64,000 nt of DNA from NCBI RefSeq assembly GCF_963678635.1, contig NC_087065.1:29950252-30014251 (forward strand), in the 5' to 3' direction. This stretch comes from Symsagittifera roscoffensis. Lineage: Eukaryota; Xenacoelomorpha; Acoela; Convolutidae. The number at the start of each line of letters is the position of its first letter. The first letter of the stretch is position 1. The notes under the pieces are model-generated. The model did no database searches and was not told where the DNA came from. It saw nothing but the letters and a program-made list of their open reading frames with translations. Both the position numbers and the translations under genes were made by a program. Shown piece by piece: positions 10,872-20,500 of the stretch.

Positions 10872-13486
10872 CGTGGGCTAAAAAAATGATTATTTTGAGA
10901 CTGAAAAGCGGTGGTATGGGGTTGTTCAATAATTTGTTCATAAGTATTATCATCTTGTGACTGGTGTGTCATTATATGTTGAATGGGACTTTGTGATGTG
11001 GTGAGTCGAAAATTTGGATTATGTGTGATGGCTAAGTTTCGAAAATTTCGTGGGACTAGGGATAGTGGATGGTTATTTGGTAGGGCTGGTAATTGTGGTG
11101 CCGTTGGCGTTATGTCTACATTGTTATGTTCTTCGTCGTATGTATTTTGTCGTGTTGTTATTTTTGTGTTATATTCTTTTATTTGTGCGTCTAAAAGAAT
11201 TTTGTTTATAGATGTAGAAAAGATTCCAAAAAATCCTGCAAATAGTATGCGTGCTACACTTGCTTGTCTGTTTACTTGTGTGTGTATAGCACATGTGTTG
11301 TAGATTCCTTTTAAAAGTGAGAAAAGAAATCCAATAAAGTTAAACATTGCGTATAAAATAGTCAATTTTTCTAAGATGTAGTAGGGCCATCCTAGAAAAT
11401 CGAGGATCTCATTTTTGAGTGTAACAAAGCTAAAAATGTTAATTGGTGATATATCTTGGGGACGGTATTTTTCACCGTTTAGATATATGTAATCTTTAAT
11501 GTCCTTAAAATATCCGCTATAGTCTTGCGTGTAGATATCGGCAAATCCTGCGGTTTCTGCAAGTTTGCGTAAATTTTGGTCTATTGATTGTCTTTGTATA
11601 GTGTCCATTTGTGTTAATAATTCTTGGAATTGTTGTGTTCTAATGTGATGTTGAATATCTGATTTTGAATAGATTCCTATTGATTGTAAGTCTATATTTG
11701 GGTTTCGAGCAATAGCGCGAATGCTTTCTGGTGAAAATTTTTTGAGTGATTGCATTAATGTGGGATATGGTGTGAGAAGATAATATTTATTTTCATCAGG
11801 GTTTAGTTGTACTACATTGTGGCTGTTTTCTGATCCACATGGGACTGCGGTATCCCAGAAATAGGTTCTTCGTGAAAGTGTATCCACGAAATGTACTTTA
11901 TTCTTATAAAAGATAGGGATTCTTTTATAACATCGTTTATCTTCAAAAACGTATAGTGGTGATACTTTTTTAGTACAAGTATAAAACCATAAGATGTTTC
12001 CTTCATAGTCTAAAAAATTTGATCTATTTCCAGATAATAAGTATCCTGCATAGGGTATTTTTAATACTGCTAGTGCAAGTGATTGTAATATGTGTGTTCG
12101 TTCTAATTCGCATAATTGGTGTAGTGTTTCTAATTCGGAGAGTGACATTTCTTGAAAAATTCGGCTAATTGTATAATCTAGTTTCATATCTAAATGAATA
12201 TCATAGTGGATATTACCGAAATATGTAGTGTTCATTAGTGATAATTCTTGTAAGCGTGTGCTTCTGGTGTCCTGAGGTTTTAGATGTCCACCAGGTTGTC
12301 CGTTGCTTTTTTGAAAATTAACTGGTATATAGGATGTTCCTTCGTTTAAAGGATGACCTGTGGCATATGGGTCGATTTTTATTTTTCCAGTGGTCATGTC
12401 GAATCCTTTTTCGTATTCAACTAATATTTCAGAGTATTGTGTTCTGTGAAGTGGATTCCTGTATTTACATGCAAGTTCTGTTTCTTGATATATTTGAAAA
12501 CGTGTCAATTTGTTTTCTATATTGTCTATGTTTCTAAAATTAGAACTTAGTTTTCGTGATGGATGGACTTGTTCATATGGAATTGATTGTATAAAATATT
12601 TTTCGTGAAATTTTATCATACGAGCGTGTATTTTTGCTACTTGAAATGTTGTACATGTATCTTCGGGGAACCAAACAATTGTTGCTTGTGTTCTCGTTGT
12701 AGGGTCGCAATAACCTTGATCATTTTTACAAGGTAATCGGATTCCTTGATAGATCATTGTATTATCTGATAAATCTCGTGTTAGTTGTATTTTTTCGAGT
12801 TGTATTTTCCAATCGAAAAACATTATTTCTTGGTATCCTTTATTTTTTGTGTCTGCTTTGCAGTTTGATGGGTCATTTATACCAATGTGTGGTATCCAAT
12901 GTTTATCGTGTAGGTCATAGGTTAATCGTCCGTGTGCGCCGTTATACGGGTATTTTTCGTCTAGTTTTATATGTCCTTGGTGTCTTTCAAGTTGTGATTG
13001 ATGTACAGAGTCTGAAAAAACTTGAAAATTAACTAATTTTCTTTGGGAGTTTTTATTTTGTGTGATGTTTAGTCTTAGTAATTCATTTTTACAATCGTCG
13101 GAATTGAGATGTAAAAGACGTTCTATATTACTTTGATAGAATGATTCATGGTCAAGTCGGTTTTTGTTTCCATTCGAGACTTGTGAACAATGTACTTTCT
13201 TTTCGGAAAATGTTGCTGTGAATTTATAACCTGTAACTGTTGTTGCTCGGGCTTTTGAATAGAGTGTTGCTATTACATCTGTGGTTTCTATAGCTTGTGG
13301 TTCTGTTTCACATTGTGATACTTGATTTATTGCATATTTATGTAGTGTTTTTTGTTCATTTTCTTCACAATCGTAATGTGTTACTAGTAAATCTTGTGGT
13401 CCTGTACGAGGAGAAGGGTTTATGTTTTGATTTGAGATTACTAGAAAAGGGAGTTGGAGAAAAATTAATAATTTTAGAATATACAT
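10868..13486 (-). CDS. env: envelope-like glycoprotein, 872 aa
   Basis: Type I membrane glycoprotein layout: hydrophobic signal peptide at residues 1-18, a long cysteine-containing ectodomain with many N-x-S/T sites, a transmembrane segment at about 708-733, a second hydrophobic patch at about 744-760 and a roughly 110-residue Pro/Asn-rich cytoplasmic tail. Near the mature N-terminus are HYDCEENEQ and, later, spaced cysteines in a pattern that reminds me of glycoproteins of chu-like/mononegavirus-related viruses that have been captured by invertebrate retroelements; that assignment is inference from pattern, not from a search. It is expected to mediate cell entry and membrane fusion of an enveloped particle. 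ATG at 13486 lies inside the end of frame X (13-nt overlap) and its stop overlaps the start of frame F. The degraded copy has a homologous env at 60421. The frame is intact. Confidence 0.8.
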   Translation of the reverse strand: MYILKLLIFLQLPFLVISNQNINPSPRTGPQDLLVTHYDCEENEQKTLHKYAINQVSQCETEPQAIETTDVIATLYSKARATTVTGYKFTATFSEKKVHCSQVSNGNKNRLDHESFYQSNIERLLHLNSDDCKNELLRLNITQNKNSQRKLVNFQVFSDSVHQSQLERHQGHIKLDEKYPYNGAHGRLTYDLHDKHWIPHIGINDPSNCKADTKNKGYQEIMFFDWKIQLEKIQLTRDLSDNTMIYQGIRLPCKNDQGYCDPTTRTQATIVWFPEDTCTTFQVAKIHARMIKFHEKYFIQSIPYEQVHPSRKLSSNFRNIDNIENKLTRFQIYQETELACKYRNPLHRTQYSEILVEYEKGFDMTTGKIKIDPYATGHPLNEGTSYIPVNFQKSNGQPGGHLKPQDTRSTRLQELSLMNTTYFGNIHYDIHLDMKLDYTISRIFQEMSLSELETLHQLCELERTHILQSLALAVLKIPYAGYLLSGNRSNFLDYEGNILWFYTCTKKVSPLYVFEDKRCYKRIPIFYKNKVHFVDTLSRRTYFWDTAVPCGSENSHNVVQLNPDENKYYLLTPYPTLMQSLKKFSPESIRAIARNPNIDLQSIGIYSKSDIQHHIRTQQFQELLTQMDTIQRQSIDQNLRKLAETAGFADIYTQDYSGYFKDIKDYIYLNGEKYRPQDISPINIFSFVTLKNEILDFLGWPYYILEKLTILYAMFNFIGFLFSLLKGIYNTCAIHTQVNRQASVARILFAGFFGIFSTSINKILLDAQIKEYNTKITTRQNTYDEEHNNVDITPTAPQLPALPNNHPLSLVPRNFRNLAITHNPNFRLTTSQSPIQHIMTHQSQDDNTYEQIIEQPHTTAFQSQNNHFFSPR

Positions 13487-14607
13487 GTGTATGATAATCC
13501 TGAGTATGGATTATAAAATGTAATGTAGCCAATTGTGTTTTTGGTATATCTGTCGTATTTGTATATTACTTCAGTAGTTATAAACGGTGGTGGTAGTGAT
13601 TGAGCTGTTATGTTAGGTGGATTTAATGGGTAGGGATGTTGGGTAATATTATTTAACTTAACTGTGATTTCAAACTTTAATTGTAAACTGTTTTGTTGGA
13701 GTATTTGAATATTGTGATCACGGATATCGTTGTGAATATCTTGGCGATATTGTAATCTATTAAGTGCCCAGTTATGAAGGCGGTTACTTTCTTGATGTTG
13801 TCCAAATAGTGGTGGAGGTGCTGTGAATGTATTCCAATCTAGTCTTAAAGGAATATTTATTGATGATTGTTCTCGATATCTGGCGTCGAGATTATTTGGA
13901 AAGTTTAAGTTAAAGGGTGGTGGTGAAAACTGGCTTATTGATGGTGTTGATGGTAGTGATAATGTTTCTGGTAGTGATGAGGATGTTGTTGTATCCGTAG
14001 AAATATCTATGGGGTCATTGACTAAATTTGGTTCACCTTGTGTAAATGAATGTGTAGTCCAATATGGTAGTCGCGATGCCTGGTTTGGGGGGTTAAAGGG
14101 ATTTTCACGTATTTGCTCAGATGTTGGTGTTGAACCTAAGTAATCTGATGGTAGGCTTGAGGTGCTACGTTGTGAAAGAAGCGTAGGGGTTTCTGGTAAT
14201 ATACCAATGGGGTTTTCTGGAGTGTTTTGTGATGGGGATTGAGGTATATCAAAATGAACTCGGGGAGTTTGAAGATTTCTGTTTCGTCGAGGATGTATAA
14301 TTTGTCTATTTATTTCGACTGTATTTTGGCTTTGACTAGAATTTCTTATTCTACTTAGTTCTTGTGGTAGTGTTGGGTATAGGTTATATGTTGGTTCGCT
14401 TAAAGGTGCTTGTCGTTGGACTGGTTCTAGTGGTTCTGATAAACGAGTATGTCGTTCTTCAAAAGTGTATGGATTGTCTTGAAAAGAAATTCGTGTAGAC
14501 GTTTGAGGATTTTGAGTAGTTGAAGGTGGTGTTTGGTTATCTTGGGATGATGTCGGTGAAGACTGATGCTGTGACTGTTGGGTAGCAATTTTTGATGGTT
14601 TTTTGAA
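13474..14607 (-). CDS. frame X: conserved 377-codon frame with no ATG
   Basis: This frame is open from just after a TAA (14610-14608) to a TAA at 13476-13474 and contains no methionine codon at all. The first 200 or so residues are rich in Ser, Pro, Thr and Gln; the rest looks folded, with an LRLDW motif, a Gln/Asn/His-rich stretch and a Tyr-rich end. In the degraded copy (about 59340-60420) the same protein is recognisable, for example QDNPYTFEE followed by LSEPLEPV, with many third-position changes, so it is coding. Both copies lack an ATG and both open at about the same point, just upstream of a shared KIA-x-QQ segment. It must be reached by splicing (a CAG conserved before the SSPT/SPPT segment is a candidate acceptor), by non-AUG initiation, or by another recoding event. 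Function unknown; it overlaps the env start, so it could be an env leader or partner protein. Confidence 0.75.
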   Translation of the reverse strand, partial: FKKPSKIATQQSQHQSSPTSSQDNQTPPSTTQNPQTSTRISFQDNPYTFEERHTRLSEPLEPVQRQAPLSEPTYNLYPTLPQELSRIRNSSQSQNTVEINRQIIHPRRNRNLQTPRVHFDIPQSPSQNTPENPIGILPETPTLLSQRSTSSLPSDYLGSTPTSEQIRENPFNPPNQASRLPYWTTHSFTQGEPNLVNDPIDISTDTTTSSSLPETLSLPSTPSISQFSPPPFNLNFPNNLDARYREQSSINIPLRLDWNTFTAPPPLFGQHQESNRLHNWALNRLQYRQDIHNDIRDHNIQILQQNSLQLKFEITVKLNNITQHPYPLNPPNITAQSLPPPFITTEVIYKYDRYTKNTIGYITFYNPYSGLSYTCIF

Positions 14608-14615
14608 TTATTACT

Positions 14616-14804
14616 TTAGTGAGAAATTTTGTGTTTATTATAATATTCTTCCAAAAAAAGAATTAGAAGGACTGTTGCTAGGGCAAATGTGAGGATTGCT
14701 TTCTTTATACATTTACAGATGGTCAAAATGAGGGATGATAAAAATGTTATGAAAATTACAAACAATAAAAAAATATCGGTTCTACTGAAAATTGTTCGTA
14801 TCAT
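14616..14804 (-). CDS. frame E: 62-aa two-helix membrane protein
   Basis: A short protein made of two hydrophobic segments (about residues 11-30 and 36-52) joined by a CKCIKK-type basic loop, with a charged C-terminus (EEYYNKHK). It would sit in a membrane as a hairpin. Its ATG overlaps the stop of frame D as ATGA (14804-14801). In the degraded copy the C-terminal helix is recognisable near 59265-59320 (FALAT followed by LLIL). Size and topology recall small viral membrane proteins such as viroporins, but nothing in the sequence proves that. The frame stops 8 nt before frame X opens. Confidence 0.6.
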   Translation of the reverse strand: MIRTIFSRTDIFLLFVIFITFLSSLILTICKCIKKAILTFALATVLLILFLEEYYNKHKISH

Positions 14805-15031
14805 TTAGACAAGTTGTTAAAATCGTACCTGTGGATATATTCAAGGGTTTTGGAAAGTTGGAGGAATAGTTCGAGAATAGTGTAGAAAATTAAAAAAATG
14901 TTACAAAAAATGATTAGGATTATTAGAAAAGATTCAAGTATATCAAAAAGAAATATTATAAAGGCTTCAAGTATTGAAAAAAAATGTTTAAAATTTATAA
15001 GTATTTGAGCAACTGTTTGAGAGAAGAGCAT
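14801..15031 (-). CDS. frame D: 76-aa hydrophobic membrane protein
   Basis: Most of residues 8-60 are Ile, Leu and Phe, enough for two membrane passes; the C-terminus is hydrophilic (YIHRYDFNNLSK). The ATG follows the stop of frame C without any gap (TAAATG at 15034-15029), and its own stop is shared with the start of frame E (ATGA). The degraded copy keeps the protein at about 58945-59200, including FSxTV, IIFCN and FLIFY segments and an xxHRxD end, although with stops. Conservation across two diverged copies supports a real gene. Function unknown; a small membrane-active accessory protein is the natural guess. Confidence 0.65.
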   Translation of the reverse strand: MLFSQTVAQILINFKHFFSILEAFIIFLFDILESFLIILIIFCNIFLIFYTILELFLQLSKTLEYIHRYDFNNLSK

Positions 15032-15160
15032 TTAAGAAATGATCTCTTGGTCGAATATTTTTTGCTGTTTGAGGCGATTTTCTAGTGTGGTCGAATTATT
15101 TATTATTTTTTTTGACAAGTGGGTTGAGTTTTGTAAAAAATTGTTGGGGGCAATTTTCAT
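15032..15160 (-). CDS. frame C: 42-aa hydrophilic micro-protein
   Basis: A 42-codon frame begins at an ATG in good context (GTCACCATGA) at 15160 and ends in TAA at 15034-15032, immediately followed by the ATG of frame D. The peptide is Asn-, Lys- and Gln-rich with a possible amphipathic helix at residues 15-38. In the degraded copy the same frame is visible at about 58830-58930 (HLSKK/HLSKS shared) running into the frame D homologue. It may be a true peptide or mainly a device that delivers ribosomes to frame D by reinitiation. Confidence 0.5.
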   Translation of the reverse strand: MKIAPNNFLQNSTHLSKKIINNSTTLENRLKQQKIFDQEIIS

Positions 15161-15632
15161 GGTGACTGGGAGGTCGTCTTTTTCTTTATTTTTGTTTGTC
15201 AAATGATCCGGGGTATGGTGAGATTTTTATACTTTAGGCTAATTAAAATCTTCATTTTGTTACTTTAGGCTAAGTTATCAAATTTGTTTTGGGGGTATTC
15301 GTGGTCTGAGTTGGGGAAATATTGTTGATCTTTGGGTTATTAGATAAGGGAGGGGTACGGTATTATGGTGATATTTATTTTAGCTGTCAAGTTGGAGTGA
15401 TTTGCTTATTTTTGACCTGGAGGTTGTAAAGTTATAGTTAGAGATGTGCCTGGAGTTCTAGATTATTCGTCTAATTGATCTTAGTTTGAGTTAGAGAAAG
15501 TGGCGGATTGGATGAATCCTATTGGTCTATTTTGAACTAGAATTATTGCGTACTTGTGAGCATGTTATTTTGAAAAATTGAAATGAAAAATGTTACGGAG
15601 GTTTCAAGATTGTGAAGTATGAAATCTTAAAA
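15161..15632 (-). other. spacer between integrase and frame C
   Basis: No coding frame is recognised. It contains the direct repeat TTAGCCTAAAGTA twice (minus strand, around 15275-15263 and 15242-15230). The equivalent region of the degraded copy (about 58380-58795) is also noncoding. A promoter or splice acceptor for a downstream env-type RNA could lie here, but I see no decisive signal. Confidence 0.4.
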
Positions 15633-17546
15633 TTACTTTTTAAATTCTACTTTCTTTAATATTTTAGATTGGGGGATGAACATTTTGTAGTTTTTACGTG
15701 GTTGATTTCGGAGTCTTGTTGTTTTTCTATGTTCAGATTTGTCTATTTCTTCTTGGGGTATTATTTGTTCTGTCATTTTTCTATTTTTTCTTTGTTTTGG
15801 AGATTCTTTATGGTTTTGTGTATTGTTTTTGGTGGCGGTTGGTTTTGTGTTTTGATTTTCGGTGGGGTTATCATTTTGTTCTGTGTTTTTCAGATGTGGT
15901 TCATTTTGAATGATTTTTAATCCTGTGAAAGAATATAATTGAGTTAATTCGCGGAGTGCGTATTCTTTTGGGTAATAAGGTAATAGGTTGTTTCGATGTT
16001 GAACGATTTCTTTTGTGTTTGAGTCGGTAATTTTATATGTGACATCAGTGGGTTTTGCAATTATTTGGTATGGTCCTTTTCGAAGGGGTTGTAATTTTTT
16101 AGAAATTCCTTTTTGAGTATTAAAATTAGGTATTAAAACAAATGTTCCAATTTTTAAATCGGAGGCTGGTGTAAAACGTGAATTGATTTGTTCATTGATG
16201 TTTTGTCTTTGTAATAACTTTTTTGTTATTTTTTGATAAATTTCATTGTGTTTTTTATCTCTATTTAGAATCCATTCGGTGTGTGTACCGGAGGCTAGTT
16301 TAAGAATTTGTGGGTGATGAAAATGATCTTCATCATGTGTATGTAAAGGTAGGTTATAACAAATTGAGTCTTTATTTGGTTGACAATAACCTTGTGCGTT
16401 TTTATGAGAATTTGCTGTAAACATTATTGGTTTGCGTGGCTTTTGGTTAAAAACCATTTCGTATGGTGACATTCCTAAAGTTGTCGTTATTTGTGAATTA
16501 TATGCTAAGGGAAATAATTTTACATCTGCTGACCATTCGGTATATTTTGTATCATTTCCGTTGATGATACATCTAAGATATTCTTGTAATGAACGGTTCA
16601 TACCTTCGACTAAGCCGTTTGTCCAAGGTGCATGAGATGTACGTGGTTTGTGTTTAATGTTATATAAATGACATAGTGTGATAATTTCATTATTTATGAA
16701 TTCTGTACCGTTGTCTGTAACTAAAATTTCTGGTAGTCCGAATTTTGCTATCCAGTGTTCATAGAGTGTTGTGTAAGCGTAATAAGCGTTACAATGTGGT
16801 ACTGGGTTAAGTGCTACATAATGTGTAAATGCGTCAACAATTACCAGAATGTAGGAGTTTCCTTCTGATGAGGGTGAAATTGGTCCCTTAGTATCAAATG
16901 AGATACGATGGTTAAAGTACAAACTTTGTCCTTTAAAATCTTGTTTTTGTGCTATTTGTTTTTGATTTGGGTAAGGTTTATTTAGTTGACATACTATACA
17001 ATCATTGCATAGTACTTTTATCCAAATTGGTGCATTTGGGAAGTAAAAATTTTGTATAAAATTTGAATATGTTTTTTCTGATCCAGAGTGTCCTTTAATA
17101 TTTTGTGTATGTGAAATATTAAAAGCTATAAGAATCATACTTAAAGGGAGACATGGAACTGTAGATTCATTCAGGTTATACTCTAAAAGGTCTGTATTTT
17201 CGTTAATTGTTGTGTTGTTAAATTTGCGAAAGTATCGGAGGAGTGTTTTGTTTCCTAGAATGGTTGAATCTGCTTTGATAGGTTTAGTTTTATATTTGTG
17301 CCATGATTTCAGTTGTCGAATTACTGGGTCAAGGTTTTGATATTGTTTCAGTGTTGAAATTGTAATTGTTTCTGTTGGGGGGAGAAAAATGTTTTCGATT
17401 TCTAATTTAGATAAGGGTATTGTGTCAAGTGGGTCGTGAAGGTCAAAAACTTGATTTATTGTGTATTTTGAATCATTTGTTTGTGGTCCTGATAAATTTA
17501 TTTTATCAGTTAAATCTTCTTTTTCAATTAGTGGAAAATGGTCTTT
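15633..17546 (-). CDS. pol: integrase frame (pol-2), about 637 codons, entered by -1 frameshift
   Basis: The frame is open from 17546, directly after a TAA in this phase, to 15633. Order: linker to about residue 115, an HHCC zinc-binding domain (H-x-H region near 17100, CNDCIVC near 17000), the catalytic core with DDE residues in the contexts SFDTKGP (near 16890), VTDNGTEF (near 16715) and GLVEGMN (near 16600), and a C-terminal GPY/F-type module (RKGPYQII near 16075). It ends in a Lys/Asn/Gln-rich tail. It joins viral DNA to the host chromosome. The first ATG is only at 17138, inside the zinc-finger region, and would remove conserved sequence, so translation must come from the upstream frame. 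The degraded copy has the same -1 relation. No chromodomain is seen. Confidence 0.9.
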   Translation of the reverse strand, partial: KDHFPLIEKEDLTDKINLSGPQTNDSKYTINQVFDLHDPLDTIPLSKLEIENIFLPPTETITISTLKQYQNLDPVIRQLKSWHKYKTKPIKADSTILGNKTLLRYFRKFNNTTINENTDLLEYNLNESTVPCLPLSMILIAFNISHTQNIKGHSGSEKTYSNFIQNFYFPNAPIWIKVLCNDCIVCQLNKPYPNQKQIAQKQDFKGQSLYFNHRISFDTKGPISPSSEGNSYILVIVDAFTHYVALNPVPHCNAYYAYTTLYEHWIAKFGLPEILVTDNGTEFINNEIITLCHLYNIKHKPRTSHAPWTNGLVEGMNRSLQEYLRCIINGNDTKYTEWSADVKLFPLAYNSQITTTLGMSPYEMVFNQKPRKPIMFTANSHKNAQGYCQPNKDSICYNLPLHTHDEDHFHHPQILKLASGTHTEWILNRDKKHNEIYQKITKKLLQRQNINEQINSRFTPASDLKIGTFVLIPNFNTQKGISKKLQPLRKGPYQIIAKPTDVTYKITDSNTKEIVQHRNNLLPYYPKEYALRELTQLYSFTGLKIIQNEPHLKNTEQNDNPTENQNTKPTATKNNTQNHKESPKQRKNRKMTEQIIPQEEIDKSEHRKTTRLRNQPRKNYKMFIPQSKILKKVEFKK

Positions 17547-17549
17547 TTA
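17528..17549 (-). promoter_or_regulatory. putative -1 ribosomal frameshift site between RNase H and integrase
   Basis: The long gag-RT-RH frame ends in TAA at 17530-17528. The integrase frame is open only from 17546, so the two overlap by 19 nt. At the start of the overlap is T AAA AAG (17549-17543). In the degraded copy the equivalent site is A AAA AAG, the classic heptamer, within a run of eight A near 56452-56459. Copy 1 departs from the consensus at one base, so efficiency here is uncertain. Confidence 0.65.
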
Positions 17550-20500
17550 GGCGGGTGTTGTTTTGTTCGTTTTTGTTGGGTGTTATTTTTGATCCATTGA
17601 GAATATGGGATTGGTTTGAAAGTTGATGTTCCAAGTAGATCAACTTCATAATGATTATTTTGACAATCTAAATAAAGTGGGAAATGTTGTAAATTATTTA
17701 TTTGTGATTGTTCAATATCAGTTTTTACTGCATATTTGCATTCCAATCGGGGTGATGTTTCGTTTTCTGCAAGGTAGAATTTTATGTTTTTGGGTATTTC
17801 AACTGTTGTTTTTCGTGTAAGTAATTCAGGTGGTGTATTTCGACTTAAGGTGTCTGGTAATGCAAGATTTTTTCCTGCAGTCCAAACTATATGTAAGTTT
17901 GGAAATTTCATTAGAATTAGTTGAAATCTGTAAACTCGGTGGTTTGGATTAGACTTTTGTGTAAAAAGAAAAATGATTGGTTTATGGTCTGTGAATAGAA
18001 CTGTTGGATGTTTTGATCCAAGTATCAGAAATTCATATTCTGTCAGTGTATATATTATGGCTGTGCATTCTCTCATTAGAGTTGAGAGTCGTAGCTCTGC
18101 TTGAGTGAATAGTCGAGAATTTGCTGATATGAGGTTCATTTTATTTGTACCATTATGTGATTGTATTAGTGCTGCACCGATGCCAAAGTTCGAAGCATCG
18201 CACATTGCATAAAATGGTTGATTTGAGTCTGGAATTGTGTTTGAAATTTGTTCAGTTAAAAGTTTCTTTATTTCTTCAAATCGTGTTTGATGTTTTGTGT
18301 TCCATTCAAAATTATTTTGTTGTCTAAGGATGTTATAAAATGGTCGTAGATATAATTGCATTTTATAAACATATTTACTTAAAAAGTTTAACATTCCAAG
18401 AAATTCTTGGATTTTCTTTTTATTTGTTGGTGGTTGAAGTTTTTGAATAGCGTCAATGCGTGATTTCAATGGAGTGATTGTTTTTCTTTCTATATTATGT
18501 CCTAAGAATTTAACTCTTGTCAAAAAAAAGTGTGATTTATCGGGGGCGGCCTTCAGATTTTCGTTCTGAAGTATTTGGTGATATTTTTCTAAAACATTGA
18601 ACATCTCGTCTTTTGTTTGTGATTGCATAAAAACATCGTCTAAATAGGTGATTGCGTTTTTCTTGAGTATTAGTGGTCTAAAAATTTTGCTCATAAAAGC
18701 TGAAAATGCTGCTGGTCCTATGGATATTCCATAGAATAAGCGGTTGAATTCATATTGTTGGTTTCCTATAACAAATTGTGTTAAACGTCGTGATTGTTCA
18801 TCTAGTGGCATTTGATTGTATGCACTATTCATATCGGCGGTTGTAAAGTATTTGCCGTTTATTTTTGTTAAAATAACTTGTATTGGTTCAATGGGCCAAT
18901 TACATTTTGATTCATCTATGAGTGAATTGAGGTATCTAGCGTCGAGAACGATTTTTAATGATTCTCCTTTAGCTAGAATGATAACAGGGTTGATGAATGT
19001 GTTGCCTTTTGGTTGTTCTTCTTTGTTTACTGGTGATATAATGTTGTATTGTTCTAAAATATCGAGTAATCTGTTCACTTTATCATGTAAGTGAATTGGT
19101 ACTTTACTTGCTCTCTGTTTTTTGAAAACTGCGTCTGGTTTTAACGGGAGATGTAGTGATGAACTGATTTTGCCAACATCGAATTTTGATGTTGCATAGA
19201 CTGATGAATATTTAATGAGCTGTTTGGCTAATTTTTCGAATTCGTCTTGTGTTATTTGTGAATGTTGGAAATTAAACATTGTTAAAAATTTCTGTTGGTC
19301 CTCTGTGTAGTTACTTATGTTGAATGTAGGTTTGAAATATGGAGTTTTTGTGAAATAATCCGTATTTCTGTTTTCGTTACTTATTATATTATTTATAGAT
19401 AATTCTTCATTAAGAATTGTAGATTGGCAAATATCTAGTAATTGGAGTATATTATTTACGCGATAGGCTTTTTCGTGTATTGGTGATATTGTAGCGTTGG
19501 TTTCGCAGTATCCTAAAAGTCCTAAAGGTAATGTTACTTGGTAAGGTGTGTTGTTATAGACATGTAAGGAAATGATATCGGAATTCGAATTTTTCAAATA
19601 TTTTATGGATGAGATTGTGATTTTGAAAAATTTATGAATAGGTTTGAATTCAAATTCTGACATATAAAATTTTTGTTTGTTTTGTTCTTTATCATATTGG
19701 TGAACTTGTTTGATTGAAAAATTATAGATATTTCCTGATAGTGGTTTTAGGTGTTTTCTTTGTTTGTTAAATATCGGGTAGAATTTTGAAAAGAATGGTG
19801 GTTGTTTATTTAATCTTTGAAAAAATGTTAAGGATGTTTCTTTTGTTTTTGTATATTTATCTTTGATTAATATTTTACTATTTAGTATGTTAATTGTTGG
19901 TATATACTTCGAAATAAATGGTATTCCAATGATATTATATTTAATGTCAGTGATATGGAATATTTGTTTAAATGGCTTATTTAAAATTTTGCTTTGTTCC
20001 ATTGTTCTGGTGGGGAGGAGAAATAATTGGATTTTTCCGTAGTTTATCAATGTTGATCCTTGTGCTGTTGCTAACTTACTGGAGGTTTCAAGAGGTATTA
20101 ACTTTGGGTGTAAAGTTTTTATTTCATTCCATGTGGGGATGTTTATTATGTTTGATTCTGCTCCTGAATCAATTAAAAAATCTATTTCAAGGTCTGGTGG
20201 TTGAAATTCTTTATTTCTTGGGCTTTCTAAGAGAAATGGTATTGTCCAAATTTTTTCTTTGGGTTGTTCTTTTTGTATATTTTGATAAATGTGGTTTGTA
20301 TTCAAGCATTTTGTTTTGGTATTTTTATTGGTTTGATCTGTAGTGTTAATCTCGTTTGTTTCTTGCGTCGTTGGTGTGGAATTTATGGGTGTAGTGTAAT
20401 AATTTTGAAGAAATTCTGATTGATTTTCATATATGTGTGATGAAAAGGGTTGTTCATATATGACAGATTCATAGTCATTTTCGACTTTTATCATATTGAT

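Noticed and set aside
12757-13494. Plus-strand frames within env
   Set aside because: Antisense shadows of the env frame.
15633-17138. Integrase starting at its first ATG (501 aa)
   Set aside because: That start would cut off the linker and part of the zinc-binding domain, which are conserved in the degraded copy; the -1 frameshift start is preferred.
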